Shown in pieces: positions 43,801 to 56,418 of a DNA stretch of 64,000 nucleotides. A program made the translations under genes and the position numbers. This DNA is from Trifolium pratense. Lineage: Eukaryota > Streptophyta > Magnoliopsida > Fabales > Fabaceae. The stretch's first letter is position 1. Every line of letters starts with the position of its first letter. The notes below the pieces were generated by a model that saw only the letters and a list, made by a program, of their open reading frames with translations, did not search any database and was not told the origin of the DNA. The stretch spans positions 4,278,001-4,342,000 of the forward strand of contig NC_060060.1 of NCBI RefSeq assembly GCF_020283565.1. Direction: 5' to 3'.

Positions 43801-46712
43801 ATGGCTTTTCCACCTTCTCACACTTTCATCTTTCAAACTCATGAAGATCATCATCATGACCACCTTCATTCTTCTTCATCTTCTCTCAACTCTTTCCCTT
43901 CCTTTCCACCTCATCAACACTTTCAAGGTCAAACACTAAAACCATGGTTTTAAATTGCATTTGCAGTCGTGGTTATGTTGCAAACTTTTATATTGCCAAA
44001 AAAATGACCAACATAGTTAAAATTTTGATTGTGATGCCGTTATAAAAATCTCAAAATCGATTATTTTACTAGCAGTTGCAGACCGCAATTTTAAACCAGG
44101 ATTACCGCACGATCTTTTTACTTTATAATGAAAAAAATTTCAAAACCAAAATTTTATTTTCTATAGACAAGTATTAGTAAGTTAGCGGTTATGTTAGTTT
44201 TCAGGTTTGCACCTTGGAGTTTGAATTTCTGTCTTAAAACTAAAATTATGAATTTTTTGTTTGTAATTTATAGGTAGTGGCAACCATGGTGGTGCATCTT
44301 ACATGATGAAGAGATCCATGTCATTTTCAGGCATAGAAAACAATCACAACCACATGAACAATAAGTGCGATGAATTAATGCATGGAGATGAAGATCAATT
44401 ATCAGATGAAGAAGGTTACTCCCAACTTGGTGAAAAGAAGAAGAGGCTGAGTTTGGAACAAGTGAAGGCACTTGAGAAGAGTTTTGAGATTGGAAACAAA
44501 CTTGAACCTGATAGGAAAATGCAATTGGCTAAAGCTTTGGGATTACAACCTAGACAAGTAGCTATATGGTTTCAAAATAGAAGAGCAAGGTGGAAAACAA
44601 AGCAACTTGAGAAAGAATATGAAGTTCTTAAGAAGCAATTTGAATCTCTTAAGGCTGATAATGATTCTCTTAAGGCTCAAAATCATAAACTTCATGCAGA
44701 GGTAATTACTATTTAATACTAATAATAGTACTAATTAGGGTTTTAAATTGTAGACCACATCATATGTGTGATCACAGTTCTGATTCTGGTTGTGGTCAAT
44801 GCGATTGTAATAAGTTTTTAATTTTTTTTTTATTTTCACCGCCAGTATTCGGTCCAAGGGACCGTCTAATATGTTTTGAAGGTCAGTTCTGACATCAAGT
44901 AGTTTCAGCTCCTCCAACAAGTTTTTAAATTTATCCAATACTCTACCTCTATAGTATCTTTAATTCTTCATTAACTATTGAATGATGACTGTTTTTGGAA
45001 AGAAAAAAAAAAAGAAGTTTGATTAGTTGGATCTTGGGGGTTAATTAATGGGGTTATTACAATTAAATGAATATTCTAGTGATGAGGGGTTTGGGTAGTA
45101 TGTAATAAATTCTGGGTTCGATTCCCAGCTCACCGTAATTAAATGGATATGTCTTAATCTAGATTCAAAATATAATATTTGAAATGTTCAAATATTCAAT
45201 TCTATTCAATTTTCATGAACTAATTATAGAGTAACTTTGTACCAAAAAGAAAATTTAGAGTGTGACTTGACTTCATTATCCAAATACTATTTGTTTTTCT
45301 TTTTATATAGATTTTAGTCCTGATTTTCTTATTTCCCACCTTGACATGGACTTTGATTTGATGTGTTTTTATGAATGGAGTACATCAATGAAAATCTAGT
45401 TTTCCTACTATTATTGAATGTTTTATTTGGTCTTTAATTTTAATGCTCTTCCCTGTCTCCCAATAATGAATGTGTATAATAAATAACATATTTTTTCATA
45501 TTTGAAGGGAAAAAAATCCAACCTTTTATTTTTTTAATTTATTCTTTTAGTTATTTTGATTTTGAATTAGTTATAAGATGAACTTTTTTTCCTTTCTATT
45601 CTCTTTTAGGTTTTGTTGCTTTTTGCCTATTAACAAAGAAAACTCCATTTCATATAGTCAAGATTCCACATGGTATTTATGACTTTATAAAGTAATTAAT
45701 TTTGTCATTAACTTTCTGCTACCTTGATTGTTAGTTGATCATTCATAGGAATAGTCAGTATGTCAGAATCCAGATCCTGCAAATTAATAGTGATATGTTT
45801 GTTTTTCTTTTTCTATTGAATACTGTTTTATATAACTATTCCATGTTGCTTTGCTATGATAAAAGACAAGGTAGCTTTTGATCTGATCATTACTTAGTTG
45901 TCCACATGGAAGCATATGAAGCTGTAATCAAAAGATATATATATGATTTTAAATTGCAATTGCAGTCGCAGGTGTAGTTATGACGTGTACTTGGATATTA
46001 TGTTAAATTGCTCATAAATGCGGCTATAGTGGCCGCATTTGCAAAACTATGATAGAGACAGAAATTTTTTATATTGTAGTCGCAATTGTAGAGATTCCTA
46101 AAATCTTTATATCATGGTCGCATGGCAACCATGGTTTTAAAGTAAAGTCTGCAATTGTAGTCGCAATATAAAAGATTTTAAAATTTCTGCAAAAGTATCA
46201 TAACCGCAATTTCAACTGCATTGACTATATTTTACTTCAATATAAAAGTTCACACAGCATAACTGAACCTGCGACTACAATTTGAAACCGTGACCAAAAC
46301 TAGATTTGAGGCATTTTTGTTGACAATGTGATATAATATATACATTCATGAAAACCTTATTATATATGCTATTTTGCAGCTACAAACTCTAAAGAATAGG
46401 GATTGCTTTGAAAATGGAACAATTAGCCTCAAAAAGGAAAATGAATATTCTTGGAGCAATGGAAGTGATAACAGCTCAGATATGAATCTAGATCTTTCTA
46501 GAACACAAATAATGAGCAGTCCTTTATCTTCACAAAATGGAAAAACTCTTCTACAAACTTCCCTTAAGCCTACAAGCATGACACAACTCCTTCAATCTTC
46601 AACAAGATCTGATCTTCAAGATGAAAGTTTTTGCAATATGTTTCATAACATTGATGAGCAGCAGAGTTTATGGCCTTGGACTGATCATCAGCAGCAACAC
46701 CATTTCCAATAA
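43801..46712 (+). CDS. HD-Zip class I transcription factor (HAT7/ATHB3/ATHB20-like)
   Basis: Three exons, 43801-43927, 44274-44701 and 46380-46712, with GT..AG borders, encode 295 residues. The N-terminus [20 protein letters not shown] and the following [12 protein letters not shown] match the ATHB3/HAT7 subgroup as I recall it. An acidic stretch ([12 protein letters not shown]) precedes the homeodomain (about 95-154; [16 protein letters not shown], recognition helix [13 protein letters not shown]). The leucine zipper follows at once, with six leucines at seven-residue spacing; intron 2 falls inside the zipper after HKLHAE. The C-terminus has LWPW, an aromatic motif typical of this subgroup and likely part of an activation region. 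Such factors bind CAATNATTG pseudopalindromes as dimers in the nucleus and tune growth and stress responses; target genes here are unknown. Both introns contain related foldback repeats. Confidence 0.95.
43946..44097. mobile_element. Foldback MITE in HD-Zip intron 1
   Basis: Inverted ends GGTTTTAAATTGCATTTGCA and, reversed right, GGTTTAAAATTGCGGTCTGC. It fills most of the 346-bp intron. TSD not clear. Confidence 0.65.
45076..45137 (+). mobile_element. Possible short SINE fragment in HD-Zip intron 2
   Basis: Box-B-like GGGTTCGATTCCCAG, with near-matching flanks AATTAAATGAATAT and AATTAAATGGATAT. Too short to be sure. Confidence 0.3.
45949..46284. mobile_element. Compound foldback repeat in HD-Zip intron 2
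   Basis: Repeats of TTTTAAATTGCAATTGCAGT, GTCTGCAATTGTAGTCGCAA and, at the end, GCGACTACAATTTGAAACC, the same family as the intron-1 element. It looks like two overlapping copies. A partial third lies near 44736-44815. Confidence 0.6.
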
Positions 46713-48563
46713 AACTCACGATCAGACGCGAAACCAATTTAAAAAGGTTAAATTGCACTACTGTGAACTTCGATGAATATTTGGGATCTGAGTTTTCTAC
46801 GGTTGGGAATGAATTCTTCGCATTCACGTATTTGGACCGTTTGAATCATAAAAATAAAATCTATATTTTATAGATTGTCTGATTTTGATTGAACGGTCAA
46901 AAATATCTCAAATGTATGAATGTGGGACTCACTGACAGTGTGAATTTGGATTCTCAATATTTTAGAGCGAAAATGAAGAGAAAGTTCACTGGACTTAGCT
47001 TTCCTATCAGTTTTTTTTTATTTATTTCTTTTCAATTTATGTTTGTGTAGATTGGTGTATAAAGTTGAGACAAATCTACTTGAAGCATGAAAGAGGTGGT
47101 GAACTTTTGAGTAGTGCACCTTCTTTTCCATTACACTTTATTTTTTTATATTTCAAAATACATATTAATTTTTGCTTGGTTGAAATAAAATAATAGAAAT
47201 CATATAGTTATTATTTATTTATTTATTATGCCCTCTAAGTGGATTTCCAGCTCTGTCACATAGTATGGGCCACATAAAAAAAATTGGATTCTATGTCTTC
47301 ATTCTTTTAAGTATACTATTTTTAATATCATGTTGGTGCTTTGGAATCATATCTCATATCATGGAAAATTGCATGGAAAAAAGTAAGAAAGTTTATTTAA
47401 CTTTTTAGCCATGTCATTTTTATAGGTTGAAAAAAAGAGCCAAATATAGCTAGCTGAGTGAGAGTTTAAAGAAGGTGGTGGGGTTGGAGGTAGTAAGATT
47501 TTAGCACACTACCCAAGAATAGGGAAGATTTTATAGGATCCATCTCCACTACAATTAAACTTCAATGCATTCATTTTATCATGATATCAGAGACACCAAT
47601 TGGATTCCACACAATTGTTGCGTCAACACAATAATTGATATAAACTGTTTGATCTAAAATAAGTGGTTAAGATCGTTCATTGAGTAGTAATATATTGAAA
47701 TTTGTGTTGTTTAATAGGAACCATTGAATTATATATGGACGACTGAGATTAAAAATAGCGTGTAATTGTGAGAATGTTTAACAGCAGCAGATATCCGTGT
47801 TTCATTAGTCGTTTGCTATATTCAATCTTAGTCGACGACTGTGTTTTGATCGCATAAATGCAAAGAATTCTTAACTACATAACATTCAAATTCTTAACTA
47901 TATAACATAAAATGTTTGACCTTAAATTGACGGTTGAGATCAACTGCTAAAGATAGATGCATGATATCATTACTCTAGAAAATCCAAATGAGTAATAGTA
48001 CTATTGATGCTGAAATTGAAGGAAACATTTGCCAAATTTAATCTGACAACAGAAACTACTTGACTGTGTATCTTGAAGAAGATCCATGTGATTCTACTGC
48101 CAAACAAAATGCCTCACTTTCTCTCTCTTAGCTATGCATTTTGCATTCTAAAGTCTGTGTGCTCAATAAAGTTGATGTACAATATGTTTGCTTAAAATAG
48201 AGATTAGAGTCATCCTAGTAGTGCTGCTACAAATTAAATAATTAATTAATGTTTATAATAACAAATACTTGCATACCAAGGGAGGGATTATAACTGTATA
48301 AATAGTAGTTGTACCAAACTATAGTTTAAAACTTTAATAAATTGTTTTAGTTTTTATTGTTTGAATTACTTGTTTTGGTTGATATTCATTTTCCTTAAAC
48401 ATGTTTTATTCTCTCCTTAGTTTGTGATTAATTAATTATAGTTAAGTTATGACAATCCTAAAGTTTTTGAATGTGAAGATGAGAGATACAAGAGTCTTGT
48501 AAATTTAAACATTGATTATCCACCATTTTATTTGAAGTTTCTAAGCCACATTCTTTTTCTATA
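46713..48563. other. 3' UTR of the HD-Zip gene and intergenic DNA
   Basis: The first few hundred bases are probably 3' UTR. The remainder is AT-rich with no coding region, RNA or bounded repeat that I could support. Confidence 0.45.
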
Positions 48564-48577
48564 AGTAAGAAATATAG

Positions 48578-48770
48578 TTTTTTTTGTTACCATGATATTG
48601 GTACGAAGTTTTCACCGCTGTTAGCAATGACTAATCTCCGTCGGGGAACTTGTGGAGCATACAAGGTGGGTTCTCCCCTCCTAACAAAATTTTCTTCATA
48701 CGCATGAGCCAGAAATCGAACCCCTGACCACATGCTTAAGGGGACCAACTTGGATCAATTCAATGTTGGT
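48578..48770 (-). mobile_element. SINE, minus strand
   Basis: On the minus strand it reads box A-like CAAGTTGGTCCCCTTAAGC and box B GGGGTTCGATTTC, ending in an A-run (T-run at 48578 on the plus strand). Flanks AGTAAGAAATATAG (48564-48577) and AGTAAGAAATAGAG (48771-48784) differ at one base, fitting a TSD. Confidence 0.82.
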
Positions 48771-48784
48771 AGTAAGAAATAGAG

Positions 48785-49689
48785 TTTTAATAACTCTCTT
48801 TGTGAGATTGAGCTTTTTGTTTCCATCATATATATAGTTTGTTGAGAGTTAAAGACAATGACATAGTAGTACCAAGTGAGCTTTTTTAGTCCTAGCTACT
48901 TTTCTATAGTGGACCTATTTAAATTACTAGACTATATATGTACGTTTTCTCTTTCACATTGAGAGTTTTCAACTTAAAAAAAATTGGTGTGATTTTTCTC
49001 CGTGGTGGCAACATTATTTGATCTTCATATTTTAAAATTTTAAATTTGATCAAACGACTCTAAACAAGTGCAGATTGCAACATATATACACATATTAACT
49101 TGCACTCAATCTATATCTGAATAAGTGAGGTTATATATAAATTTGAAATGGACATATCCCAACATTATAAATCTCCATTAAGATGTGTTATTAATCAACT
49201 TATAAGATTGGGGCCAATTGAACTAACATAAATTATGTAGCCATTCACCGACACAAGCAACCATATTGCAATATGTGTGGTTATGTAAAAAACCAAAATG
49301 AAAATTAAAATAAAAAAGACATTAATTCAAAGACATTAATTAGTAATTTGTCCTTCTTAATTAATTTAGGTCAGTATAGTTAGCAGTACTGGCATTTCAA
49401 AGGAAACAAGAAAACATGTTTGTGGCCGCATTCAGTTTCTTATCATGTCACATTTATTAATGCATTTCTTGTTAACTACATGCATGATCTATTCAAAAAC
49501 AGTAGTTCTTATATTCAAGTTTTCTTTCTATTTTATTTTATCATGGAAGTTTTTTTTTTATTTTTTTTTTATAGCTATTATTAAGAATTTGGTAACAGTA
49601 AAAAAATGAATTTTAAACCAACTGTAATTAAGATTTTTCTTTGCATATATTAATCGTCTCAAACTATGTTCATGGATATTTTTATAAGT
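48785..49689. other. Intergenic, nothing identified
   Basis: AT-rich; no gene or bounded element. Confidence 0.5.
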
Positions 49690-50280
49690 AAAAAATAAAT
49701 TATAAGAAGTACAAGGTGTACTTAATTCTTACAATTCGATGAGTCTCTATTATATACTATGGAGACAAGTTGATGGATCATTACACCAATCAGAGAACAT
49801 ATAAGAAGAAATGTTTCCTATACAACCTACAAACCAAAACCACAAAATAAAAATTATCTGATCCACTATGACAGACACATTAGCAACAATTCCTCTAAAT
49901 ATTGTGTTGTTTCGAGCACACCATAAACTTCACGTGGTAGCTAACCAAATTAACTGGCAACCTTTAACATATTTCTTATTCTTCACCAATGCACCAAAAT
50001 TATTGAAATGACTCCAAACCTCCTCAAAATGAATAAACGCCACTTTCATCCACTTAAAAATATTCTTCCACACTTGTAGTGAGAAAAAACAATTAAAAAT
50101 AAATGATTAATGTATTCCTCATCTCTAAAATAAAATGCGCAACACCATTTACGATAATTAACAATAATACCTTTCCTTAACTAAACCATACGGGTTGATA
50201 ATTTTTCTAATAATAACCTCCACCCAAAAACATTTAAATGGAACTTCATTCACCCATAATTGAACTATCTTCATGGCTTA
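49690..50280 (-). pseudogene. L1-type LINE 3' fragment with decayed zinc-binding RT tail
   Basis: The minus strand reads CQLIWLATT, a stop, then SLWCARNNTIFRGIV and DQIIFILWFWFVG. This matches the tail of the zf-RVT-type region in the fragment at 52417-52914 (IIWLATTWSIW, RNNIIFKG, QIVYFSWFWFIG). A TGG-to-TGA change makes the stop, and other frame breaks lie upstream. An old, 5'-truncated copy. Confidence 0.75.
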
Positions 50281-52399
50281 GTTTTAGACTACCATGAAAC
50301 TAATCTTGAAGTCGTAGGATATTTAATTCTTCAATTTTTTTATTAGGATTAGACTAATTTTTAAATGAATGTCTCTAAGAATCAAATTAACTTTTTTTTA
50401 AGAAGAATCATGTTTTTTTATTTAAAAAAAAGTCATGCTGTCAACTCACCATATTGTGTGTTAATATATAGTAAATTTATTACACTTATAAAATGTTGAT
50501 TTTTTTACAAAAAAAAAATAATAATATTTTTTTACATATATGTGTGTTTATATATTGAATATTTAATAATCTGTTTATTTTTCACTATTATATTAGGTAG
50601 GAGATTATATTTCAGTCTGAAAAATTGTTTTAAGTATTTTCTTTTAATTACAATTTGAGATTCAATTCTTTTATATTAGTACAATTCAAAAATCATATAG
50701 TAGTGTGCAACACTATTTTAGCTATAAGCAATTTGACATGTTATCAAGGAGCCAGATGTATTGTGTTTATATATAAATAAAAATTAATTTTTTAGAAAAG
50801 TAGAATCTAGATCTAAATAATAATAATAATAATATATAAAAGGACTTTTTTAAAAAAATAATATATAAACTCGTTAATGTGTCAAGTGTTAACCACGACA
50901 GTATCAAAGAAGATATTCCAATTATAAATTTTAATGTTTTTTAATTTGTTGAAGATCAGGTGACACATGATTATGAAATTGGTCAACTCGATTATATATA
51001 TTTAATTAAACTTCTCTTAATTGGACAGTTATTTGAGAATCATCTTTTATTTCCTCACCGACAATATAGGATTGACAAGCTTTTATACATTAAATGAGTA
51101 TGTTTCACATTGGTAATATCAAACTTAAATGAAAAATGTTGGAATAAAGTTTATCCAAAGAGAGGAAATCTTACCGAAGTTGTGTACATTAATTTATTAT
51201 ATACAACACATACTGATCTTGTAAAAAAAAAAGAAATACTATATATGCTAGATTATTTAGATTTAGAAGTATACTATGTAGTAGTAACAATTTTTTTATG
51301 GCAAACAAATATATATTAAATAAGAAAGAAATACTAAATTACAAATAACGAGTACTAGAGATGGAAAAACATTCAAAGAAAACTAAAAACTAGCAAAATT
51401 TTAGAAAGAGTACTAAAATCTCGACAACTTCTCGAACCATCTACAGTACTTGAAAAAAAAAAGTAGAGACCAACATCGAGAGAGAAACTCCATGAAGTAT
51501 AACTCATCTTGAACCTGTATTACCCAAATCCTTACCTCGCCCTATCGAATCCACCATAAACAAGGTTGCATCTCACATTCATAAAAGAGGAGGGATTCTT
51601 AGAAATTTTTATCTAGAAATTATTTTAAAGAGTAAAGTTTCACCCTATCCACATAATAGTAACTTGATGTATAAAAATAAGTGTAAATCAAAGCTAATAT
51701 ATTTATTTTTCTTTTTCCGTAAGAAAATCATGCTAATATGTTGGTTACATATCGTGTTTGTGAATAAATATCCCCATACACAAATCATTAATTTGATCTC
51801 AAAACTGAGTATCGAATTTTAAAAATATGATTTTTTTAAACTGAGTTTCAAAAAAATGTGATAAACCATTTTTTTTTGGTAGAATGTGATAAATCATTTT
51901 ATTTGAGTAAACTATTAAATTAGTAATGTCTCTTTAATTTGTAGTCAAATAGGCTTGCGACTCTTTTAATATCTCATATTAGGCATTGTCTCTATTAAAT
52001 GTTTCTTAATATGGTTCACTCTCTCTACTAACATCGATTTTCTAATACTTTTAAATGTATTGATGTGGAGCGTTACATGTTGCGTGAATAATGTCATTAC
52101 ACAATTTAAGTGTCAAGTAGTTAATAATAAGTTTAAAACAATAATAATTTGATAAAATAAAGTTATGGACTATTTTGATGGTAAGTTGGAAATGTCAAGG
52201 ACTATATATCTATAGAAAGTAGATAAAGAAAATGATTTATTTGATAATAAATTAAACAAATGTTCACAGAAGGATCGACTAATTAAATTGAGAAACATTT
52301 GACAGAAACAACAAGGACTAATTTGAAATATTGATAGGAACCTAATAAATATAAAGTATTATTCACACAAAATAAAAAGGATATTATAAGTAGGTACTA
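50281..52399. other. Intergenic, no gene supported
   Basis: AT-rich. A slightly GC-richer piece at 51440-51600 may be another decayed retroelement; I could not read a domain. Confidence 0.4.
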
Positions 52400-53031
52400 C
52401 TCTTGATACAAATACAGTGGCGGCATTGAAAAGATTATGGAAGAACAATGTTCCATCAAAAGTTAGCGTTTTCGGTTGGCGGTTGTTACTTGAAAAATTA
52501 CCAACCCGGGAGGCTTTATTTTGCAAAGGTATTATCACGAATAATCATGAGAGAAGTTGCGTATTTTGCTTCAAAGAGGTAGAGGACATACAACACATCG
52601 TTTTCACTTGCTGCATTACTTCACAAATTTGGCAGAAAATATTTGTTTGGTTGGGCACTAATGTGATCCCTTTTGAGGACGTCACAAGTCATTTCACTTT
52701 GTTTGGTGAATTAGCAAAAGGCAATCATAGCAAGCGAATTCGTCATATAATTTGGCTGGCGACGACATGGAGTATTTGGCGTACGCGTAATAACATTATT
52801 TTTAAAGGAGACTGTGTCAACATATCATCTTTAGTGGAGCAAATTGTTTATTTTTCTTGGTTTTGGTTTATAGGCCGAACAGGGAACAATGTTAATTTAG
52901 TTTTTTCTGAATGACGTAATAATCCTTTAGATTGTTTTCAACGCATCTAAAGTGATCTATTCTGAATTGTAAGGGTTGAGTACCCCTTGTACTCCTTATA
53001 ATTCATTTTTTTGCTTATCAAAAAAAAAAGT
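52400..53031 (+). mobile_element. 5'-truncated L1-type LINE
   Basis: The last ~630 bp of a LINE: the 3' end of ORF2, a short 3' UTR (GTACTCCTTATAATTC) and an A-run at 53021-53030. The upstream break is abrupt. No TSD could be matched. Confidence 0.75.
52417..52914 (+). pseudogene. LINE reverse-transcriptase zinc-binding (zf-RVT) C-terminus
   Basis: An intact 165-codon frame: LWKNNVPSKVSVFGWRLLLE and KLPTREALFCKGII, then a cysteine/histidine cluster (CVFC, EDIQHIVFTC), then IWLATTWSIWRTRNNIIFKG. This is the zinc-binding region at the end of plant L1 ORF2 proteins. The RT core and endonuclease are absent and there is no natural ATG at the start, so it is a truncated remnant, although the frame itself has stayed open. 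Confidence 0.9.
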
Positions 53032-53085
53032 AATAAATAATTATTTTATTTTAAATATATACACAGTTACACGGATACATATATA

Positions 53086-53494
53086 CTCCCTCCGGTCCTT
53101 TTTATAAGGAACAATTTGGAAAAAAAATTTGGTCCTTTTTATAAGAAACAATCATTAAATTTATTGTTACAATTCCATTTATACCCTTATTAAATTGTAC
53201 TCCCTCCTGTTCTTATTATAAGGAACACTTTGAAAAAATCACACAGACCAATGAAACACATTTAACATAGTTATTTTCATTTAATACTCTTATAAATTTT
53301 AATTTATTCCATGTATACCCTTATTTAATTACTCTTTATTCAACTAACTTACTTATTTTTAAATTCTCTCTCATAATAAATAAGGGCATAAGTGAAATTG
53401 AACATTTAAAACATTTGAAAATTGGTCAAAGTTTCTTATAAAAAGGACCAAATTTTTTGTCCTAAGTGTTCCTTATAAAAAGGACCGGAGGGAG
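53086..53494. mobile_element. Stowaway-like MITE
   Basis: TA-flanked ends CTCCCTCCGGTCCTTTTTAT on both sides, followed by AAGGAACA-type sequence. Confidence 0.8.
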
Positions 53495-53784
53495 TATCAA
53501 ATTAACTCATTCCAAAGTTATGCATTAATTAGAGTGACATATTCCCTATATTACAATAGATAAAATAGACAAGGATAAATTAATATACCAAGGTTAGTTT
53601 TGGAATAGAACGTAAAATTTTAGAATTTTTAATAAGAAAGAGAAGGTTCCTTGGTCTGTGTGTTTTTTTCAAATTGTTTCTTATAAAAAGGAGTTAGGAT
53701 CCTCTCCATTTCTTTGGTAATGAAAGAAATGGAAAGAATAGAAAATGGAGAGGATCCCAACTCTATAAAAAGGACCTTCGGGAG
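53200..53784. mobile_element. Second, interleaved Stowaway-like repeat
   Basis: Starts CTCCCTCCTGTTCTTATTAT after TA. A related end, reversed CTCCCGAAGGTCCTTTTTAT, lies at 53765-53784. It overlaps the MITE at 53086-53494, so at least two insertions or a rearrangement are involved. CACACAGACCAATG (about 53241) and its inverted match (about 53650) support the pairing. Confidence 0.6.
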
Positions 53785-54197
53785 TATGTAACAAAAAAAA
53801 AACACAAACATACATATAGTTTTCTTTTTTTGGAAACACATACATAGAGTTTTTGTTTCCACTTTAATTATTCTGTTAATTACTACTAAATCAGTACGGG
53901 AAGATGCAATTGGAAAGGGAGGAGACATTTGTCATAAGTTGCGGACAAAAATTAATTGCTGCTAAACAACAACAGAAATTTCATAACAATAGCAGAATAA
54001 TTCAAAAAAAAAAAAAAAAATACAAGAAAAACTACATTAATTTCGTGAGATTTTCTTTTGTTGCTCTATCTACTTTACTTTTCCGCTACTTAAGTAACGG
54101 ACATTATAACATTTAGAAATTTTAAAATAATGTTGTTCACTACTTAAGTATATAAAAACAAATCTGATAGGATATTTTTTAGTTGTATTCACAACCT
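53785..54197. other. Intergenic, nothing identified
   Basis: AT-rich; short open frames only. Confidence 0.5.
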
Positions 54198-54213
54198 AAG
54201 TAACAAATAGATA

Positions 54214-54433
54214 AACCCACTTCGAGTCGGTCTAGTGGTGTTGGCTTGGGTATTTGGAGTATGCTCATCTCAAGGTCTCAGGTTCGATTCCTCCTAGTGC
54301 CAATTTCGGTGGGTTAAGTCCACACAGAGCAAAAAAACTCTGGCTTTAAATTGAGGCCCTGCAAGTGGGCGGTGGAATTGATCCACTTGAATTAGTCGGT
54401 CGTAGTGCCGGATACCAAGTTTTTTTAAAAAAA
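54214..54433 (+). mobile_element. SINE
   Basis: tRNA-like head with box A (AGTCGGTCTAGTGGTGTTGG) and box B (CAGGTTCGATTCCTCC). The 3' part ends CCGGATACCAAG, then T- and A-runs. Perfect 16-bp TSD AAGTAACAAATAGATA at 54198-54213 and 54434-54449. Confidence 0.93.
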
Positions 54434-55003
54434 AAGTAACAAATAGATATATTTTTGTAAATTTCTAAGACGCGCGAGAAAATGTATAGGTGCTAAAAGA
54501 AAACCTCTGTATTTCCATTCATATTGTGAATATCAGGCCCATACATACAGCCCAATAGTTATGCCCACACTTTTTTATTTTGAAGCAAGTTATATAACTT
54601 GAAAACCTGGATTTATTGGCAGAAATTATCCCTCACTAAGTGCCATTTTCCGCCAGTAAGTGTTAATTTAGTGGCAGAACAGGTCTGCCACTAAAACGCT
54701 CGCCAGTAAATTTTGTGGCAGAAATATCTGCCAGTAAATCCGTTAGAATGTGTGTGTCAGGAAGGCTGCAGATTGCTGGATGTAGTGGCGGAAATATCCG
54801 CCAGTATGTGGGTGTCAGTAAACTAGATTTAGTGGCGGACGTTTCTGCCACAAAGTCAGTCAATGGATTTTTAATATTTTGTGGCGAAATAATCCGCCAG
54901 TTAAACGGCCACAGTTTATAAAAGAAAAAACAAATAAAATTAATGTTGTGGCTGAATATTCCGCCACTAAATGAGTCGTTTTAAAAAATATATTAATTAC
55001 GTT

Positions 55004-55534
55004 TTATTTCATTATAATAATTATATTTCTATATCGTGCGTGTTGCTGATAAGGATTCGAGCTGGCATATGCTGAGTGGCGAGCTGGCATATTTTGGGAG
55101 TTTTGTTGTTGTGGTTGGTGTTGTGATAATCTCCTTTGGACAATTAATTCAATGTCATCCCTTGCTTCAGCTCGGAGCCGCGACCTCATTGTGTCCATAT
55201 GAGATTGGAGCTGAGATGCAACCTCGGCTTGAACCCGAGCATCATTGTCAGCTTTGAGTCGACGTTCCATCTCTTCAAAATCAACAGCTGCATTAGATCG
55301 AGCGAAAGAACTACTCGAGCTAAAAGTGGAGCTAGGATCAAGTCTATATCCCATCGGGGTCCTTATGACCAATGAAGATGCATTGCCTTGCCCCCTAAGA
55401 TGATTTCTTTGCATCCCGCCAGCAACCTCGACAAATTGATCCAGCATTATTGTATCTCTAACCTCCTCAGGAGCCCGCTCACTAGGTGGAAGAGCATTTT
55501 GTTGAGCATTAAAAGCTTCCTCGAATTCATCCAT
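55004..55534 (-). pseudogene. Ptta/En-Spm-type transposon protein, C-terminal exon
   Basis: 176 codons. The start LPPSERAPEEVRDTIMLDQF is followed by VEVAGGMQRNHLRGQGNAS, recalling the conserved VGG..RGRVYGLG block of plant transposase_24 proteins. A long charged coiled-coil-like part (EEMERRLKADNDARVQAEVA) and a Gln-rich tail follow. The ATG at 55534 may be internal to a larger coding sequence whose upstream exons I could not trace. These proteins probably bind subterminal repeats. Confidence 0.55.
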
Positions 55535-56362
55535 CTCCCTCTACAAAAAGAAAAGGTGGGGAAACATAAAATAGCAGCAGGCCAAAACAGAAGCAGAAAA
55601 AAAAAAAAGATATACAAGCCTGCAATTATAGCAGCAGGCCAAAACAGAAGCAAAAAAAAAAAAAAGAAAAATATACAAGCCTGCAATTATAGCAGCAAGC
55701 CTTCATTTTCAATCTTTACGGATTAAAAATTTACAGAGCAGTCCTCTATAGAACATCAAAATATCATAACGTGGGCAGTCATTTATTCTTTATTGGAGGT
55801 TAACTAATACTAATATTCAAATTACAGCAGTCAGCACTGCAAACCTTGCTAATAACATGAATTTTCACTTAATATAGAAAGATGCTAGAGCTCACAAATA
55901 GTTATACTCCTTTCCAGAATTAGTTGGCCTGCTCTTAAGTATCTCAGCCACCAAATTACACTCTAAATTAATGTATTTTGCTTTTATTTGTGTAAATGGT
56001 ATGTGTTTTGGTAATTTTCCTGGTGAATAGCGTTCAGACATAGAGTTGATCTGATTATCATATATATATATATATAGAGAGAGAGAGGCTGTAATGGTGA
56101 ATAGATGTTGGACATTATGTGACATCGTGACTTACTTTGTCTAATTGCCAACTAGCATTGTTTTCAGCCAAACATCTAATTGGAACATGGTGAACAGGGT
56201 AGTATAGATGAGATCTTAAACACAAGCTGGCAGCCAAGAAACACACAAAGAAAAAAACGCATGAGGTCCCGACTAGATTGAAGAGGAGTGACTTTGCTGT
56301 GAGGGTTTGAAGTGAGATTTTGAAGCGATAAAGAAAGATATATAGTAAGAGTCTGAACTTAC

Positions 56363-56418
56363 TTGACGTCGTCGACGAAGGTGCGAGCGATCTCCTTGCG
56401 TGACAGCAGCTTCTTGCC
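56363..56418 (-). other. GC-rich exon-like segment inside the CACTA element
   Basis: On the minus strand a 56-nt stretch with acceptor GCACGCAG and donor CAA|GTAAGTT reads GKKLLSRKEIARTFVDDV. Third codon positions are nearly all G or C, unlike everything nearby. Family unknown; possibly captured. Confidence 0.35.
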
